The translations under genes and the position numbers were made by a program. Source: Levilactobacillus senmaizukei DSM 21775 = NBRC 103853 (GTDB lineage: Bacteria > Bacillota > Bacilli > Lactobacillales > Lactobacillaceae). Taken from it: a stretch of 33,807 bases of DNA. Shown here one piece after another: positions 13,304 through 21,231 of the stretch. The notes under the pieces were generated by a model. The model was not told the origin of the DNA. It saw only the letters and a list, made by a program, of their open reading frames with translations, and made no database searches. The number at the start of each line of letters is the position of its first letter. Within the stretch, counting starts at the first letter, position 1. The DNA lies in the NCBI RefSeq assembly GCF_001592085.1, contig NZ_BCWD01000022.1, positions 1 through 33,807 of the forward strand, given 5' to 3'.

Positions 13304-13409
13304 AAGCCCCCCCACCGAAAAATTATTTTTTTAGTCGTGGGAAGGATAGGTAGCATAGGCTTACGCGCGCAGTTCTCAACAAAATCAAAAGTGAAAAGGG
13401 GGTTTTTTC
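13304..13409 (+). other. Noncoding gap before terminase; candidate cos region
   Basis: The 106-base gap between HNH and terminase small subunit starts with a run of seven C residues (13307-13313), followed by an AT-rich tract and a GC-rich ACGCGCGC element (about 13362-13369). In HNH-terminase phages the cohesive-end site commonly lies here. There is no direct proof of a cleavage point; the call rests on position and composition. Confidence 0.35.
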
Positions 13410-13862
13410 GTGGGGCGCAAAACTAAGAAGCAAGTTGAAACTGAACAATTAGCGGAAAAGGTTGAAGCAGAGCGGAAACGCCTACTTTTTATTTTGAAAA
13501 AAGCTGACATTTATAGTCAAATCCTTGATCCTCTGATTGATTCGTATATGAATACGTTTGAGGTCTATGAAATCATGTGGAAACGTTGGAAAGACAAGGG
13601 TTTCCCCGAAACTCAAGTTTACGAAAATAAAAATGGTGCTAGAAATGCCGTTAAGAGCCCTTTGAGCGTTCAAGTTGATATCTGGTCAGAGAAGAAATTA
13701 AAAGCCTTAGAACGACTTGGAATGACAAATAAAGCAATGACGAAACGAGTCATTACTGGTGGATCCACGGTTGACACGTCTACAGGTCATGCAGAACAGC
13801 GACCTGGTGAACAGGTTGATGAATTACAGGCACGAAGAGAAAAGTGGCGTAACCGGGGATGA
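13410..13862 (+). CDS. terS: Terminase small subunit (P27 family)
   Basis: This 150-aa protein starts at GTG with AAAAGGGGG upstream. It matches P27-type terminase small subunits: a charged helical start, IDSYMNTFEVYEIMWKRWKDKGFP, a VKSPLSVQVDIWSEKKLKALERLGMT segment in the middle, and a polar C-terminal tail. It would recognise phage DNA (at cos) and recruit the large subunit. Its stop overlaps the large-subunit ATG (ATGA). Confidence 0.88.
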   Translation: MGRKTKKQVETEQLAEKVEAERKRLLFILKKADIYSQILDPLIDSYMNTFEVYEIMWKRWKDKGFPETQVYENKNGARNAVKSPLSVQVDIWSEKKLKALERLGMTNKAMTKRVITGGSTVDTSTGHAEQRPGEQVDELQARREKWRNRG

Positions 13863-15586
13863 AAATCACATTTGAAACTAATTATGCTGATGTATACGCA
13901 GGCCTAGTAACGAAAAATCCTAAAGACTACCCAACAACCATTAAGAAGGCAGTCAAGCGCTATAAACGTTGGAAAAAACGTGGCGATATCTGGTGGGATA
14001 ACAATAAAGCTAATGAAGCACTAGATTTTATTCAAACCTATGTTCGTCACGTGAAAGGCGATCTGGCTGGTGAGACAATTATTCTTGAGCCATGGGAGTT
14101 GTTTGGTTTTGCCCAGTTATACGGTTGGCAACATGAAGATGGGAAGGGGCGAACGGTTCGGCTTATACGTGAAGTTTATTGGCAAGTTCCTAAGAAGAAC
14201 GGTAAAACACTGATTGGAACAGGAGCACTTGCCTATGCCATGTATGGTGAAGGTGAAGTAGGGGCCGATGTTTACTGCTGCGCCTCTGATTTTGAGCAAG
14301 CTCAGTATGCGGCTAAGCCATTTGGAGCCCTAGTAGAAAATTCACCTGTGCTTTATAACAATTCGCAAGTGTTCAAGGGCAAAGCAGGCTCTGTGATTGG
14401 GGCTGTTTATCGTTATCAGATTGATGGTGTGGCATTTGAGAACACCTTTAAAGTCATGACGAAAAACACCGGCAAGATTGAAGGCTCAAATCCATCGTTT
14501 GTGCTGAACGATGAACTTCACGCGCAAAAAAACATGGAGCAGTACGACAACTTTAAGTCAGCTATGCTGGAGCGGGCGCAACCTATCATGTTTAACATTT
14601 CTACTGCCGGAAAGAGCTCTTCATCAGTAGGGATGCGTGTCTACAAGGAATCTAAAGAGATCTTAGACAAAGACAATGACGATTCCCGTCTGGTCCTGAT
14701 TTATGAGCCAAACAAAGGTTATGACTGGACGGACCGTCATGTTTGGCGACAGGTTAATCCTAATATTGACGTTTCAATCACGATGGAGGCGTTAGAAATT
14801 GAATTCTTAGCGGCCCAACGTTCTGAACATGGTAAAGGTGAGTTTCTTTCTAAGCATTTAGATGTGTTCGTGAATGGAGCTGAAAGTTTCTTTAGTCGTG
14901 ATCAGGTAGAACCAATATTGCAACCAGACAAAATGGGTGACCTACGTGGTGAGGCCGTTTGGTTAGGGCTGGATTTGTCTAAGACAACTGACTTAACTTG
15001 TGTGTCAATCAACATTCCTACGTTTGGTGAAGATGGTAAGTCGATGCTAAAGGTTAAGCAGCGCTATTTCATTCCTTATGACAATATCGATTACCGTGAA
15101 CAACAGGACAATGTTCCTTACCGAAAATTGGCAGAAGAGGGCTTTGTGGAGTTCTGTGATGGAAAGATGATTGACCAAGACCAGATCATCGAATATATCA
15201 CGCAGCTAATGAGTGATTATGATGTCCAACGCATTAATTATGACCCTGCCATGGCCCAGAAGTTGATTGAGAAACTTGAGAACCTTGGGCTAGATTGCGT
15301 GGCTATCATGCAATATCCAACGGTGCTGAATGAAGTCATGGATGATGTGGAACGGTTGATTTACGAAAAGCGGTTAATTACAGATAATCCATTACTGGTG
15401 TACTGCTTACTCAATATTGTCGTGGTTACCAACATTAACGGATTAAAGGCGCCTAGTAAGACGAAATCCGCTAAGAAAATTGATGGGGCAGCGGCAATGT
15501 TGGACGCTCACAAGTCTACTCAATTTGAGATGGAAGATGTTGACACGGCCGGATTGGATGATTACCTGAAAACAATATATGGATAG
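13859..15586 (+). CDS. terL: Terminase large subunit
   Basis: A 575-aa packaging motor. The N-terminal ATPase has Walker A QVPKKNGKT (109-117) and Walker B FVLNDE (214-219) with the catalytic Glu. The C-terminal RNase H-like nuclease shows D372 (GLDLSKTTDLT), D462 (INYDPAMAQ) and a late KIDGAAAMLDA acidic motif. This arrangement is the Terminase_1 group that accompanies HK97-type heads. It translocates DNA through the portal and cuts it. Full length, no visible lesion. Confidence 0.97.
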   Translation: MKITFETNYADVYAGLVTKNPKDYPTTIKKAVKRYKRWKKRGDIWWDNNKANEALDFIQTYVRHVKGDLAGETIILEPWELFGFAQLYGWQHEDGKGRTVRLIREVYWQVPKKNGKTLIGTGALAYAMYGEGEVGADVYCCASDFEQAQYAAKPFGALVENSPVLYNNSQVFKGKAGSVIGAVYRYQIDGVAFENTFKVMTKNTGKIEGSNPSFVLNDELHAQKNMEQYDNFKSAMLERAQPIMFNISTAGKSSSSVGMRVYKESKEILDKDNDDSRLVLIYEPNKGYDWTDRHVWRQVNPNIDVSITMEALEIEFLAAQRSEHGKGEFLSKHLDVFVNGAESFFSRDQVEPILQPDKMGDLRGEAVWLGLDLSKTTDLTCVSINIPTFGEDGKSMLKVKQRYFIPYDNIDYREQQDNVPYRKLAEEGFVEFCDGKMIDQDQIIEYITQLMSDYDVQRINYDPAMAQKLIEKLENLGLDCVAIMQYPTVLNEVMDDVERLIYEKRLITDNPLLVYCLLNIVVVTNINGLKAPSKTKSAKKIDGAAAMLDAHKSTQFEMEDVDTAGLDDYLKTIYG

Positions 15587-15597
15587 GAGGTGAAGGT

Positions 15598-16797
15598 TTG
15601 GGATTAAGAGATAGATTCTCTAACTTTTTATTTAAGCAAGTTGAAAAGCGAGGTTGGTTAGACGATTTAAAGTCAAATTATATTCGTTGGGGTTCACGTT
15701 TTGTTAATGATGATTCCATCATGAAATCTAGCGATGTGAATGAGCTGGTCAACGACATTTCTAATCAAATTGCGATGGCAAAGCCGACGGTTATTGGGCC
15801 TGATGGTGAGGAAGTTCCTAATCATGCGGTTTTGAAGCTTTTGAAACATCCCAACGAATATCAAACGGGTTTTGAGTTTTCCAAATTGCAAGTTAACACT
15901 TTATTGCTTCGCGGCGAAGTGTTTCCAGCTTACTTAGGGAATGAATTGCATTTGGTATCGGATGTTTCCACAGATTTAAATGATCGGCTTGTTGAAACTT
16001 ATAAGGTCGGCGGTACTAACATCCCTGGATCCATGATCGAACATGTGAAGCAGGTTAACACCAGTGCACTACAAGGCCAGGGATTGGCCCAACTTGGAAA
16101 GGACACCTTAGAAGGTGTTATGAGTGCAGAAAAAGTGCTGACCGATAAATATGCCAAGGGCGGTTTGTTGGCCTTCTTGTTGAAGCTTGATAGTCATTTG
16201 AATCCAGCTAACGCTACACAAAGTCAGCTAGTTACGGCTATTAAAGGTCAGTTGGAAGGCTTGGACAATCAAGATACCGTGAAGATGTTAACCCTTGGAA
16301 AAGGGTACGAAATTGACACTCTCCGGTCTCCAGTCGAGGATGACAAGATTCTGGCTTATCTGAATGTGTACAAGAAGGATTTGGGTAAGTACCTAGGAAT
16401 TAACGTTGACACCTACCAGCACATGATGGAAAACGATGTTGAAAAATCCATGATGTATCTCCATAACAAGGCCGTTCGGCCAATCTTACAAAATTTGAGT
16501 GAACATTATACGCAATTGCTATTTAGTAAAGATTCTGGATATCACATTGAATGGAAAATTAATATTTTGGACTTTGTTCCTTATTCGGTTAAGACCAATA
16601 TCGGTTATAACATCGTTCGAACTGGAATTACTTCACCAGACAACGTAGCCGAAATGTTAGGATTTGAACCTCAGAATACTAAGGAAAGTCAGGCAATCTA
16701 TATCAGCAACGACCTGATGAATATTGGTGATAAGTCTGCTACAGATAATTCATTGCCCACGAAGGGGGGTGACAATGACGAAAACACAGGAAATTAG
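15598..16797 (+). CDS. Portal protein (HK97 family)
   Basis: This 399-aa protein starts at TTG 15598 with AGGAGGTGA 4 bases upstream. It has the phage portal pattern: NELVNDISNQIAMAKPTVIGPDG at the N-terminus, the HPNEYQTGFEFSKLQVNTLLLRGE segment and the EDDKILAYLNVYKKDLGKYLGI clip/stem region. It forms the 12-mer ring at the capsid vertex through which DNA is packaged. The 3' end overlaps the protease gene by 23 bases. Confidence 0.95.
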   Translation: MGLRDRFSNFLFKQVEKRGWLDDLKSNYIRWGSRFVNDDSIMKSSDVNELVNDISNQIAMAKPTVIGPDGEEVPNHAVLKLLKHPNEYQTGFEFSKLQVNTLLLRGEVFPAYLGNELHLVSDVSTDLNDRLVETYKVGGTNIPGSMIEHVKQVNTSALQGQGLAQLGKDTLEGVMSAEKVLTDKYAKGGLLAFLLKLDSHLNPANATQSQLVTAIKGQLEGLDNQDTVKMLTLGKGYEIDTLRSPVEDDKILAYLNVYKKDLGKYLGINVDTYQHMMENDVEKSMMYLHNKAVRPILQNLSEHYTQLLFSKDSGYHIEWKINILDFVPYSVKTNIGYNIVRTGITSPDNVAEMLGFEPQNTKESQAIYISNDLMNIGDKSATDNSLPTKGGDNDENTGN

Positions 16798-17362
16798 AAC
16801 TTTCAATTTTAACAAACGAGATGGAACGGATGTTGATCACCCACTAACAGTGAGTGGTCATGCGTCCGTTTTTAATTCGCCAACGGATATTGCAGGTGCG
16901 TTCACGGAACAAATCGCTCCGGGCGCTTTTAGCAAAACACTTACTGAAAATGATGATATTCGGTGCTTGTTTAATCACAACTGGGACAACATCCTGGGTC
17001 GTACAAAGTCAGGTACTTTGACACTTGAGGAAGATGAACAGGGATTAGCGTTTACTGTTGATCTTCCGGATACCACTGCAGGTCGAGATTTAGTGGTTAG
17101 CATGGAGCGAGGCGACATTGACAAATGTTCGTTTGGCTTTATCCCCACGGCTGATAAGTGGGACTACAGCGATCCAGACCACCCTGTACGAACCATCGAA
17201 GAGGTCGAGCTATTTGAGGTATCAATCGTAACTATTCCGGCATATGACGATACTGATGCACAACTCAATAGAAGCAAAGATGGCCAGTATAAATTAATTG
17301 AATTAGTGGAACAACGCAAACAGATTATTTCAAAAATTAAAGGAGAGTTATCACATGAATAA
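16775..17362 (+). CDS. Prohead protease (HK97 family)
   Basis: I start at ATG 16775 because GGGGGGTGA lies just upstream, inside the portal gene; the ATG at 16724 would be within portal coding with no site. The 195-aa protein shows the U35/S78 assemblin-like fold: FNHNWD with catalytic His68, and KCSFGFIP with Ser119. It cleaves the N-terminal scaffolding part of the capsid protein during maturation. It overlaps the capsid gene by 8 bases. Confidence 0.94.
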   Translation: MTKTQEIRTFNFNKRDGTDVDHPLTVSGHASVFNSPTDIAGAFTEQIAPGAFSKTLTENDDIRCLFNHNWDNILGRTKSGTLTLEEDEQGLAFTVDLPDTTAGRDLVVSMERGDIDKCSFGFIPTADKWDYSDPDHPVRTIEEVELFEVSIVTIPAYDDTDAQLNRSKDGQYKLIELVEQRKQIISKIKGELSHE

Positions 17363-18701
17363 AGACTTGGTAGCAATGTTGAAGCGTATGAAGGAACAAT
17401 CAGAAATGCGGTTGAAATCATTACAAACACGGGCTGAAGACCCTAAGCTGACCGAAGATGATGCTAAGGCATTACAAGACGCCGCTGATAAGGAAACTGC
17501 GGCCCACAAGGATGTGGTAGACCAGTTGGCTAACTTAACTAGCACCGAAAATAATCCAGCTAGTGACGATAATAATGGTTCTGAATCCGAATCAGAAGAA
17601 AAACCTGGTGACGATGATAATGAACATGGGGCTGTTGTATCACCACAAGTACGGGATGGCATTAAGGACGCGATTCGTTCAGGTATGCAAGGGCAAGGCC
17701 AATTATCTAAGGTTGCTAAGAATGAACAAATTCGTTCTGCATTCGCTAAGACTGTAATTGGTGCAATGCCGGTTGAAGAAGCCCGATCGTTGGGAATTGT
17801 AACAGGTAATGGTTCGGTTACCGTCCCTGAAGTTGTTGCGAGTGAAATCATTTCCTACGCTCAAGAAGAAAACCTACTTCGGAAGTATGGGAGTGTCGTT
17901 CGGACTTCAGGCGATGTTAAGTATCCCGTGTTAGTTAAGAAGGCAACTGCCACTGGTCATAAGTTGGAACGTGCTGATGATAAGCCAATGTCGGAAACTG
18001 CCATTGAATTTGATGAAGTTCTGTTAAGCCCAACCGAGTTTGATGCATTGGCAACCGTTACGAAGAAATTGCTGGCTATGACCGGATTACCTGTTGAAAA
18101 CATCGTGATCGAAGAGCTCACTAAGGCATATGTGCGCCAAGAAGCTAACTACATGTTTAACGGGGATGAAACTGACAACATCAACGATGGTGCTTTAGCT
18201 AAGAAGGCTGTCGCCTTTACTCCCACTGCAGCGGTGGACTTAACTGCAGCAGATGCTGGTCAAAAGATTTATGACGCATTGATCGAAATGAAAAACACAC
18301 CTGTCACGGAAGTCATGAACAAAGGTCGTTTCATCATGAATCGCGCAGCATTGACGATGGTTGAAAAGATGAAGACGGCGGACGGGTTCCCACTCTTGCG
18401 GCCACTCAATCAAGCAGAAGGTGGGATTGGTAATTTATTGGTTGGTTACCCAACAGATGTAACTGACTATGCAGATAAGAAAGGTTCGGCAAACACTCCA
18501 GTAATTTACTTTGGTGATTTCAGCAAGTTCCATATTCAAGACGTAGTTGGCGCTATGGAAGTTCAAAAGTTAGTTGAAAAGTTTGCCGATACTAACCGGA
18601 TTGGCTTCAAGATTTACAACTTGTTGGACGGCCAACTTATCTACAGTCCATTTGAACCAGCTGCTTACAAGTGGGAAGTGGCAACTGCTGCTAAGGGCTA
18701 G
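17355..18701 (+). CDS. Major capsid protein (HK97 fold) with N-terminal scaffold domain
   Basis: A 448-aa protein. Residues about 1-60 are a helical, coiled-coil delta domain; residues about 63-92 are a highly acidic, Asn/Asp/Ser/Glu linker; then the HK97-fold region runs from about 125 to the end (segments such as TVPEVVASEIISYAQEE, LSPTEFDALATVTKKLL and GRFIMNRAALTMVEKM). The delta domain is expected to act as internal scaffold and be removed by the protease encoded just before it; the cut site is probably near 95-125 but cannot be fixed by eye. Confidence 0.95.
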   Translation: MNKDLVAMLKRMKEQSEMRLKSLQTRAEDPKLTEDDAKALQDAADKETAAHKDVVDQLANLTSTENNPASDDNNGSESESEEKPGDDDNEHGAVVSPQVRDGIKDAIRSGMQGQGQLSKVAKNEQIRSAFAKTVIGAMPVEEARSLGIVTGNGSVTVPEVVASEIISYAQEENLLRKYGSVVRTSGDVKYPVLVKKATATGHKLERADDKPMSETAIEFDEVLLSPTEFDALATVTKKLLAMTGLPVENIVIEELTKAYVRQEANYMFNGDETDNINDGALAKKAVAFTPTAAVDLTAADAGQKIYDALIEMKNTPVTEVMNKGRFIMNRAALTMVEKMKTADGFPLLRPLNQAEGGIGNLLVGYPTDVTDYADKKGSANTPVIYFGDFSKFHIQDVVGAMEVQKLVEKFADTNRIGFKIYNLLDGQLIYSPFEPAAYKWEVATAAKG

Positions 18702-18703
18702 CC

Positions 18704-18982
18704 ATGGAACACGATGCGCTTTTTGAAGAGTTTAAGACTCATATTGAGTGGGAAGACAGCATGGATGATTCAATGTTGGATCGATATCTTGAAATGGCCC
18801 GTCAATATGTTCGTAATGCAACTGGAAACGAAACAGATCAGCTGGTATTAATGGTTGCTGCAATCTTGAACGATTATCGAGTTCCAGAAAAAGAAATGGC
18901 GACAGCACTAGACTCACTGACACCCTTCTTTATTCAGGAGGTGTATTCAAATGACACGGTTAACCAATCATCTGAAGCATAG
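18704..18982 (+). CDS. Head-tail connector (gp6-like)
   Basis: This 92-aa, mostly helical acidic protein fits the phage gp6-like head-tail connector family: DDSMLDRYLEMARQYVRNATG followed by LVLMVAAILNDYRVPEKEMATALDSL. It would form the ring docking onto the portal after packaging. Position directly after the capsid gene supports this. It overlaps the next gene by 32 bases. Confidence 0.82.
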   Translation: MEHDALFEEFKTHIEWEDSMDDSMLDRYLEMARQYVRNATGNETDQLVLMVAAILNDYRVPEKEMATALDSLTPFFIQEVYSNDTVNQSSEA

Positions 18983-19274
18983 GGCGAAGCTTTTATCTTT
19001 AGTTCAGTCGGTCAATGAGGATGATTTACCAATTGATAAGTGGCAAGAGTCACGAGTGCTTAATTATCAGAGCCTGGGGGTAACGGCCACTGAAAAGTTT
19101 CAGAGCATGCAAGCAAAAACAGATGTGGTTAAACGGATTCGCATTCGTTTTGACCCCAAAATAGACCAACTTGAAAGCCGAGTGATGATTGCGGGTAAGC
19201 CGTATCTCATCACCCGGCTTTATGTCGATGATGATAGGAACTTCGAGGAGCTGAGTTTGAATTATGTTGATTAG
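18951..19274 (+). CDS. Head closure/head-tail adaptor protein
   Basis: This 107-aa protein has AGGAGGTG upstream of its ATG. The beta-rich sequence (VVKRIRIRFDPKIDQ, RVMIAGKPYLITRLYVDDDRN) matches the SPP1 gp16-like head-tail joining family, which closes the capsid and binds the tail. It overlaps the following gene by 11 bases. Confidence 0.82.
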   Translation: MTRLTNHLKHRAKLLSLVQSVNEDDLPIDKWQESRVLNYQSLGVTATEKFQSMQAKTDVVKRIRIRFDPKIDQLESRVMIAGKPYLITRLYVDDDRNFEELSLNYVD

Positions 19275-19587
19275 TTTTGAGGAGTTTCGGGCCCGACTTA
19301 AGTCGCTTGGACTGCCGGTGTATCGGAACAAAGCGCCAACGGGAACGCCGTTCCCATACTTTGTTTATTCTTATACAAATGAAGAAAACCTTCATGCCAG
19401 TGGAGAAACGTTGGATAGTAAGCCTGAATATCAGGTATCTCTATTTACTGAAGGAACCGAAAAGGAGTTGCAGAAGTTTAGGCGTGTGTTTTCAGATGTG
19501 CCTTTTATGGGGTTCAACAATAGTTTTAGTGATGAAAATGGCACAACTGTAAATAATTTCTATACGTATATTCGGGTAGAACTATGA
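19264..19587 (+). CDS. Tail-terminator-like or minor capsid/tail completion protein
   Basis: This 107-aa protein has a RLKSLGLPVYRNKAPTGTPFPYFVYS start and KPEYQVSLFTEGTEKELQKFRRVF, the pattern of small tail-completion proteins (a helix, an exposed PYxVY strand, then a helix scoring each subunit interface). I call it tail-terminator-like with limited certainty. In many related phages the terminator follows the gp10-like gene, while here it precedes it, so the roles of this gene and the next may be swapped relative to my labels. Confidence 0.6.
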   Translation: MLISFEEFRARLKSLGLPVYRNKAPTGTPFPYFVYSYTNEENLHASGETLDSKPEYQVSLFTEGTEKELQKFRRVFSDVPFMGFNNSFSDENGTTVNNFYTYIRVEL

Positions 19588-19949
19588 GTAATAACGGGTT
19601 TGTTGATGCTCAGAACATGTTAAAAAAAATCAAAGTGGATTCTGCTGCTGTCAAACGAGCTCAAAGGGCGGCCGCCGATATTTATGTGCACAGTTTACGC
19701 CCTGCATTGCCGTCTGACCCAAAAGCTTCGTTTGTTCCAAAATATGGACAAATGAAAAACAACCTCAAAGTTATTCAGTCGGGAGCTGATATTGCGGTAA
19801 CTTTTGGAGATTCTTTTTGGTGGAAGTTTGTTGATAAGGGAACACCAAAGATTACGGCAAAGAACTTTACACGAAATACGTTGAAGGCCGCCGAAGGTCG
19901 CATGAATAGCACAATGATAAAAATGATAAAAAAAGAAATGGGGATTTAA
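19584..19949 (+). CDS. HK97 gp10-like tail component
   Basis: This 121-aa basic protein starts in an ATGA overlap. It matches the HK97 gp10-like family: an N-terminal helix containing AVKRAQRAAADIYVHSLRPALP, an FGDSFWWKFVDKGTPK strand-turn motif and a helical basic C-terminus (NTLKAAEGRMNSTMIKMIKK). The family is involved in head-tail joining or tail completion. Confidence 0.8.
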   Translation: MSNNGFVDAQNMLKKIKVDSAAVKRAQRAAADIYVHSLRPALPSDPKASFVPKYGQMKNNLKVIQSGADIAVTFGDSFWWKFVDKGTPKITAKNFTRNTLKAAEGRMNSTMIKMIKKEMGI

Positions 19950-19952
19950 GAA

Positions 19953-20600
19953 ATGGCAGATGTACAAACCAACAAGAACAAAGATGCCTACACGCTAACA
20001 TTAGGTGATATCTTTTTTGCACCAATGACTACGCCAGGGACATCAAGCACGGCTCCAGTTTATTCCGATCAAATTTTCCGTAAGACGATCGGTAAGAAAG
20101 TTGAAGTGAAAGGTAATGGAAAGTCGACACCACTTTACGCTTCAGGTGTGCTGTTAGCGCAGGTTAATCAAGAAACAGAAGAAGAAATCAGTATGGACCA
20201 TATTGGATTGCCAACTGGTCTATTGGACCAGGTCACTGCGACTACACCAAATAACGGGGTTTCTTTCGCCAGCGCAGATGCAACTACTCCTGCAGAATTT
20301 GGTTTTGGATTTATCGCTAAGCGGTCTGATGGCGTTAATGATGCAATGTGGTTCCCTCGATGTGTGGTATCACCAGCAACCGAACTCAGCTATGAAACGT
20401 CAGAAGACGAATTTAAAGAACAGGACGTATCGATGACCATTCAAGCAAGTGGATTATTGCACGGTGACCATGTCATGTATTCCAAGTACAGCTCACAACG
20501 AGAAACGACACTGACTGTGGAAGACTTCATGAAGCAAGTCGTTTTCGATAAGTCACAAATTGAAACGCTGGGGACCCCAGTAACTGAACCTAAAGGATAG
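19953..20600 (+). CDS. Major tail protein
   Basis: This 215-aa protein resembles phi13-type major tail proteins: a GDIFFAPMT start, the KTPL-like GNGKSTPLYASGVLLAQVNQETEEEISMDHIGLP segment, and an FGFGFIAKRSDGVND core. It would polymerise into the tail tube of a non-contractile tail. Its position between tail completion and chaperone genes is standard. There is no sheath gene, so the phage is a siphovirus type. Confidence 0.92.
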   Translation: MADVQTNKNKDAYTLTLGDIFFAPMTTPGTSSTAPVYSDQIFRKTIGKKVEVKGNGKSTPLYASGVLLAQVNQETEEEISMDHIGLPTGLLDQVTATTPNNGVSFASADATTPAEFGFGFIAKRSDGVNDAMWFPRCVVSPATELSYETSEDEFKEQDVSMTIQASGLLHGDHVMYSKYSSQRETTLTVEDFMKQVVFDKSQIETLGTPVTEPKG

Positions 20601-20613
20601 AGGAGAATGTTAA

Positions 20614-20997
20614 ATGGCAAAACTGAGTGACCTAGTTAATGTTAGTGATGCGACATTCCTACGAATTCGAGATCAGAAAACTGGTGAGATGATTAAAGTC
20701 CCAGCCATGTTAACTTTTGATTCCATCAACGCAATTGAAGTGGCATATGGGAAAAATTATACGGCGTTTGAAAAAGATTTAACGGCGTTACTAAATCGCA
20801 AGGTGTTCAAACGTGACGAAAAGTCGATGAAGCTTGTATGGTCGTTAGTATATGGGCTGCTCATCGGTGGTGGTACAGAGTGCACGTATGATGAAATGAA
20901 TCGGGCTATTCCATTTTCGGATGTTCCCAATGTGTTAGAAGATGCTTTGAAGATCATGCAAGAGCAGGGATTCCAGGAATCTGACGCAAAAAAATAA
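20614..20997 (+). CDS. Tail assembly chaperone gpG-like
   Basis: This 127-aa helical protein (VPAMLTFDSINAIEVAYGKNYTAFEKDLTALL and VLEDALKIMQEQGF) is the upstream tail assembly chaperone. It ends GCA AAA AAA TAA: the A7 run at 20988-20994 is in the correct phase for -1 slippage into the next frame, which would give a longer gpGT-like product. The chaperones bind the tape measure during tail assembly. Confidence 0.88.
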   Translation: MAKLSDLVNVSDATFLRIRDQKTGEMIKVPAMLTFDSINAIEVAYGKNYTAFEKDLTALLNRKVFKRDEKSMKLVWSLVYGLLIGGGTECTYDEMNRAIPFSDVPNVLEDALKIMQEQGFQESDAKK

Positions 20998-21051
20998 AGA
21001 TGCCACAACAACAAAAATCCCAGGGAGATGAACAGTTTCCTTGGGATTTTT
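20988..21051 (+). promoter_or_regulatory. Programmed -1 frameshift site with stimulatory stem-loop
   Basis: The slippery heptamer A AAA AAA (20988-20994) lies one codon before the gpG stop and in X XXY YYZ phase. Eighteen bases after it, AAAAATCCCAGGGA (21013-21026) pairs with TCCTTGGGATTTTT (21038-21051) to form a 14-bp stem (one G-T) around an 11-base loop. The -1 frame continues in the downstream ORF to 21218. Confidence 0.8.
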
Positions 21052-21218
21052 ATTTGTTCGTGGCAACCAGTAATTTTGGCTGGTCGCTAGATTTCTTTAT
21101 GAAGTCTACTCCGAACATGTACCTGAAGACTCAGATTAATTGGTTACGGCTAAATAATCCTGATTCGATTGAAGACGTTCAGGAAGTTTATATGGACCAG
21201 ATTCCATTCTGGAATTAG
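20997..21218 (+). CDS. Downstream tail chaperone part (gpT-like), made by -1 frameshift
   Basis: After -1 slippage, translation reads ATA AAG ATG from 20994 and continues 74 further residues to 21218. The product of the fused frames is about 201 aa. The T part includes DEQFPWDFYLFVATSNFGWSL and a helical C-terminus. No good ribosome site precedes the ATG at 21000, which favours expression only as a fusion. This gpG-gpGT arrangement is conserved among long-tailed phages. Confidence 0.8.
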   Translation, partial: KMPQQQKSQGDEQFPWDFYLFVATSNFGWSLDFFMKSTPNMYLKTQINWLRLNNPDSIEDVQEVYMDQIPFWN

Positions 21219-21231
21219 AAAGGAGGTTAAT

